From: a virus
Length of the DNA: 44,620 bases
Direction: 5' to 3' (one strand)
Virus record (IMG/VR): IMGVR_UViG_3300013372_003156
Span: 1 to 44,620 of that record
Within the stretch, counting starts at the first letter, position 1, and each line of letters begins with the position of its first letter. The position numbers and the translations under genes are program-made. The notes beneath the pieces were generated by a model, which saw only the letters and a list, made by a program, of their open reading frames with translations, made no database searches and was not told where the DNA came from. Below are positions 42,772 to 44,620 of this stretch, one piece after another.

Positions 42772-43692
42772 ATGCAAAAAGAATATAACTATTCTGAGAT
42801 CTTCTATTCTATTCAGGGTGAAGGTCGGTATACTGGTATACCAACTGCTTGGTTGAGATATTTTCTCTGTAACCTCCAGTGTGATGGCTTTGGTCAGAAA
42901 GACCCAACCGACCCCAAGACATATAAGCTTCCCTATAAAGATATGCCCGTCGACTTTATTAAGCGAGTTGAGGATCTTCCTGTATGGAAGTATGGTTGCG
43001 ATTCATCTTACTCTTGGGCTAAGAAGTTCAAGCACCTAATGCATAAGGGCACGCCTGAGTATATTGCTAATCAGATTATAGGTTCTATTAGAACTGAACA
43101 TAATATGGAAGCAAAGTTTGATCACCCGGCAGGCCAGCCTATCCATATGTGCTTCACTGGCGGTGAGCCTTTAATGAAGCATGCCCAGGATTGTACAGTT
43201 GGTATTCTCGATTACTTCGATAGGATCAAGAATAGTCCTAGATTCATTACATTTGAGACTAATGCTACTCAAGCATTAAAGCCAGAGTTTAATAACTTTA
43301 TGACTAACTGGAGAGAGATGGGTAGAGAGATCTTTATTTCATCTTCTCCTAAGCTCTGGACCACCTCTGGTGAGACAAACAAGGATGCTATCGTTCCTGA
43401 GGTACTAGCTGAGTATAGTAGGCTATCTAGAGGCCATGGCCAGATTAAGTATGTTGTTAATGGTAAGAAAGAAACATGGGAAGAAGTTGACCATGTAACA
43501 AATGAATTTAGAAAGGCAGGAGTAACATTTCCTGTTTGGATTATGCCAGTTGGTGCCACGGAAGAAGGTCAGACTGGCGAGCTAGAAGGTTATATGAGTG
43601 CTGGAGCTATTGCTGATCAGGCCTTCAAGAGAGGCTTTAACGTCTCGGCAAGAGTCCATGTGTACTTGTGGGGTAATACAATTGGAGTCTAA
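42772..43692 (+). CDS. queE: QueE-like radical SAM enzyme (7-carboxy-7-deazaguanine synthase family)
   Basis: A 306-residue protein. The family start Tyr-Ser-Ile-Gln-Gly-Glu-Gly (12-18) with Thr-Gly-Ile-Pro-Thr-Ala-Trp-Leu-Arg is intact. The cluster cysteines are spread out: Cys33 and Cys37 (Cys-Asn-Leu-Gln-Cys), then, after 38 residues, Cys76 followed by Asp-Ser-Ser-Tyr-Ser-Trp, the usual Cys-Asp-Thr-x-Tyr continuation. Phe-Thr-Gly-Gly-Glu-Pro-Leu is the SAM-binding motif. QueE turns carboxytetrahydropterin into CDG on the way to preQ0, used for queuosine or, in some phages, for modified guanines in DNA. No queC, queD or DNA-modifying dpdA gene is in the window. The family also contains variants, so the activity is probable but unproven. 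Confidence 0.8.
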   Translation: MQKEYNYSEIFYSIQGEGRYTGIPTAWLRYFLCNLQCDGFGQKDPTDPKTYKLPYKDMPVDFIKRVEDLPVWKYGCDSSYSWAKKFKHLMHKGTPEYIANQIIGSIRTEHNMEAKFDHPAGQPIHMCFTGGEPLMKHAQDCTVGILDYFDRIKNSPRFITFETNATQALKPEFNNFMTNWREMGREIFISSSPKLWTTSGETNKDAIVPEVLAEYSRLSRGHGQIKYVVNGKKETWEEVDHVTNEFRKAGVTFPVWIMPVGATEEGQTGELEGYMSAGAIADQAFKRGFNVSARVHVYLWGNTIGV

Positions 43693-44245
43693 CTATACAA
43701 AAAGTACAATCCTTCTTCAGGAGGATGTTGAATACCTGAAAGCGTTGTATGGGAGACTCACCCCTACTTTTTATACGCGGGACTTTAATTTGTTTAATGT
43801 ATACAAATGTCACATTCCAAGAAAAATGCCGCCAGAAGATATAGTTACAATTCGTAGAGTAGCTAATACTATTCAACACTATACACAAGCTAAAGAAAGT
43901 TTAGCTCATTATTTCTTAAAATACATTGAAGGGTCATTCACAAACGTCCATATAGATAACCCCAACAGAGTAAACAAAACAGCTGTTACATTAATTGATG
44001 CGTCTACAGATTTAGTGGGAGGCGACGCCATTCTTCTAAAAAAAATTACTAAAGAAGACCTTTTAGAGGGAAAATCTCAGCCAGAAAACGTTCTTAATCC
44101 TTCCAAAGGAAAACGTGATCCTTTCATACCTCTTCTTATAAAACAAGAAATAGGTAGTACAATGGTCTATGATAAATTTATTCAACATGGAGTTGCGAGA
44201 GTAGAAAAGGGTCATCGTTTAGTTCTTATATCATGGTTTAAATAA
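43682..44245 (+). CDS. 2-oxoglutarate-Fe(II) oxygenase-like protein 4
   Basis: 187 residues if read from the TTG at 43682, which has GGGG eight bases upstream; an in-frame ATG at 43658 would overlap the QueE gene by 35 bases and gives a less protein-like start, so the start is uncertain. The iron site is His90-x-Asp92 (Val-His-Ile-Asp), with Val-Gly-Gly-Asp-Ala on the following strand, His169 (Gln-His-Gly-Val) and Arg179 (Gly-His-Arg-Leu-Val). It is more diverged than the trio and does not end in Trp-Arg. The target is unknown. Confidence 0.75.
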   Translation: MESNYTKSTILLQEDVEYLKALYGRLTPTFYTRDFNLFNVYKCHIPRKMPPEDIVTIRRVANTIQHYTQAKESLAHYFLKYIEGSFTNVHIDNPNRVNKTAVTLIDASTDLVGGDAILLKKITKEDLLEGKSQPENVLNPSKGKRDPFIPLLIKQEIGSTMVYDKFIQHGVARVEKGHRLVLISWFK

Positions 44246-44246
44246 T

Positions 44247-44620
44247 ATGAAAACAATTAAGTACAAAAAGAAGCAGTTTGACAAAGACATTGAGACTCTA
44301 GCATCAAAGATCAAAAAGTCAAAAGTTAAGTATAGCTACATTGTAGCACTATCAAGAGGTGGCCTGATTCCAGGTGTCATTCTTTCGCATAGGCTAGGTC
44401 TGAAGTTGGTTCCTGTCACCTGGTCTACAAGAGATGGTGGTGATAAAGAAAGCAATTGCTGGATCCCTGAAGATGTGAATGATGGTCATAAGATCCTCGT
44501 TGTTGATGATATTGTCGATAGTGGCGAAGCCCTAAAATCATTATTCGAAGATTGGAACAGCTCTATCCACAATCAGTTGATGGTGGAAAATATCCACGTA
44601 GCAACCTTGATTTATAACAA
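44247..44620 (+). CDS. Phosphoribosyltransferase (partial, runs off the window)
   Basis: The frame opens with an ATG at 44247, one base after the previous stop, and continues to the right edge (about 124 residues visible). Residues 32-40 (Ile-Val-Ala-Leu-Ser-Arg-Gly-Gly-Leu) and the PRPP-binding loop Ile-Leu-Val-Val-Asp-Asp-Ile-Val-Asp-Ser-Gly-Glu (about 86-97) are the type I phosphoribosyltransferase signature, with a hood segment between. Xanthine/hypoxanthine-guanine transferases have this pattern. The gene follows the QueE-like and oxygenase genes and may belong to purine metabolism. The C-terminus is outside the window. Confidence 0.85.
   Translation, partial: MKTIKYKKKQFDKDIETLASKIKKSKVKYSYIVALSRGGLIPGVILSHRLGLKLVPVTWSTRDGGDKESNCWIPEDVNDGHKILVVDDIVDSGEALKSLFEDWNSSIHNQLMVENIHVATLIYN

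Overview
The window is a stretch of a T4-like (tailed, contractile) phage genome. It carries the T4 virion module in T4 order: necks gp13-gp14, gp15, terminase gp16-gp17, sheath gp18, tube gp19, portal gp20, a gp67/gp68-like pair, protease gp21, scaffold gp22 and capsid gp23. Downstream are the recombination and late-transcription genes uvsY, uvsW, gp55, gp47 and gp46. The base composition is AT-rich. The tail-fibre modules, the run of 2-oxoglutarate oxygenases and the QueE-type enzyme resemble the marine T4-like phages of cyanobacteria and SAR11. No photosynthesis gene is visible, so the host cannot be named from this window.

Layout. 1-16 kb: adhesin and tail-fibre genes, all on the + strand. 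They comprise an Ig/Calx-beta-like protein, a long fibre ending in an S74-type auto-chaperone, three tandem paralogues with a common N-terminus (one LamG-like, two glycine-rich), further fibre pieces, and an extraordinary 1299-residue Thr/Ser/Phe-rich repeat protein. 16-18 kb: a small coiled-coil protein and two unrecognised proteins, one with a sequence reminiscent of GT-B glycosyltransferases. 18-32.2 kb: the head and tail morphogenesis cluster, read from T4-like late promoters (TATAAATA) and punctuated by two GC-rich hairpins after gp19 and gp23. 32.2-35.2 kb: an accessory island with a lone minus-strand gene that has its own sigma70-type promoter, a HAD phosphatase-like protein, a 69-residue protein, a radical SAM/SPASM enzyme and a tail-tube-like protein. 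35.2-41 kb: uvsY, uvsW, an Sm-like small protein, gp55, gp47 and gp46, with sigma70-like promoters before uvsY and gp55. 41-44.6 kb: three tandem 2OG-Fe(II) oxygenases, a QueE-like radical SAM enzyme, a fourth oxygenase and the start of a phosphoribosyltransferase.

How it fits together. Sigma70-like promoters drive the recombination genes and gp55. gp55, with the phage clamp machinery (not in the window), would then fire the TATAAATA late promoters ahead of the tail-fibre, neck, sheath, scaffold and capsid genes. gp21 should process gp23, probably after Glu55, and perhaps also two proteins that begin with what looks like a T4-type capsid-targeting sequence. No gap longer than about 120 bases lies between called genes, and I see no tRNA, CRISPR array or insertion sequence.
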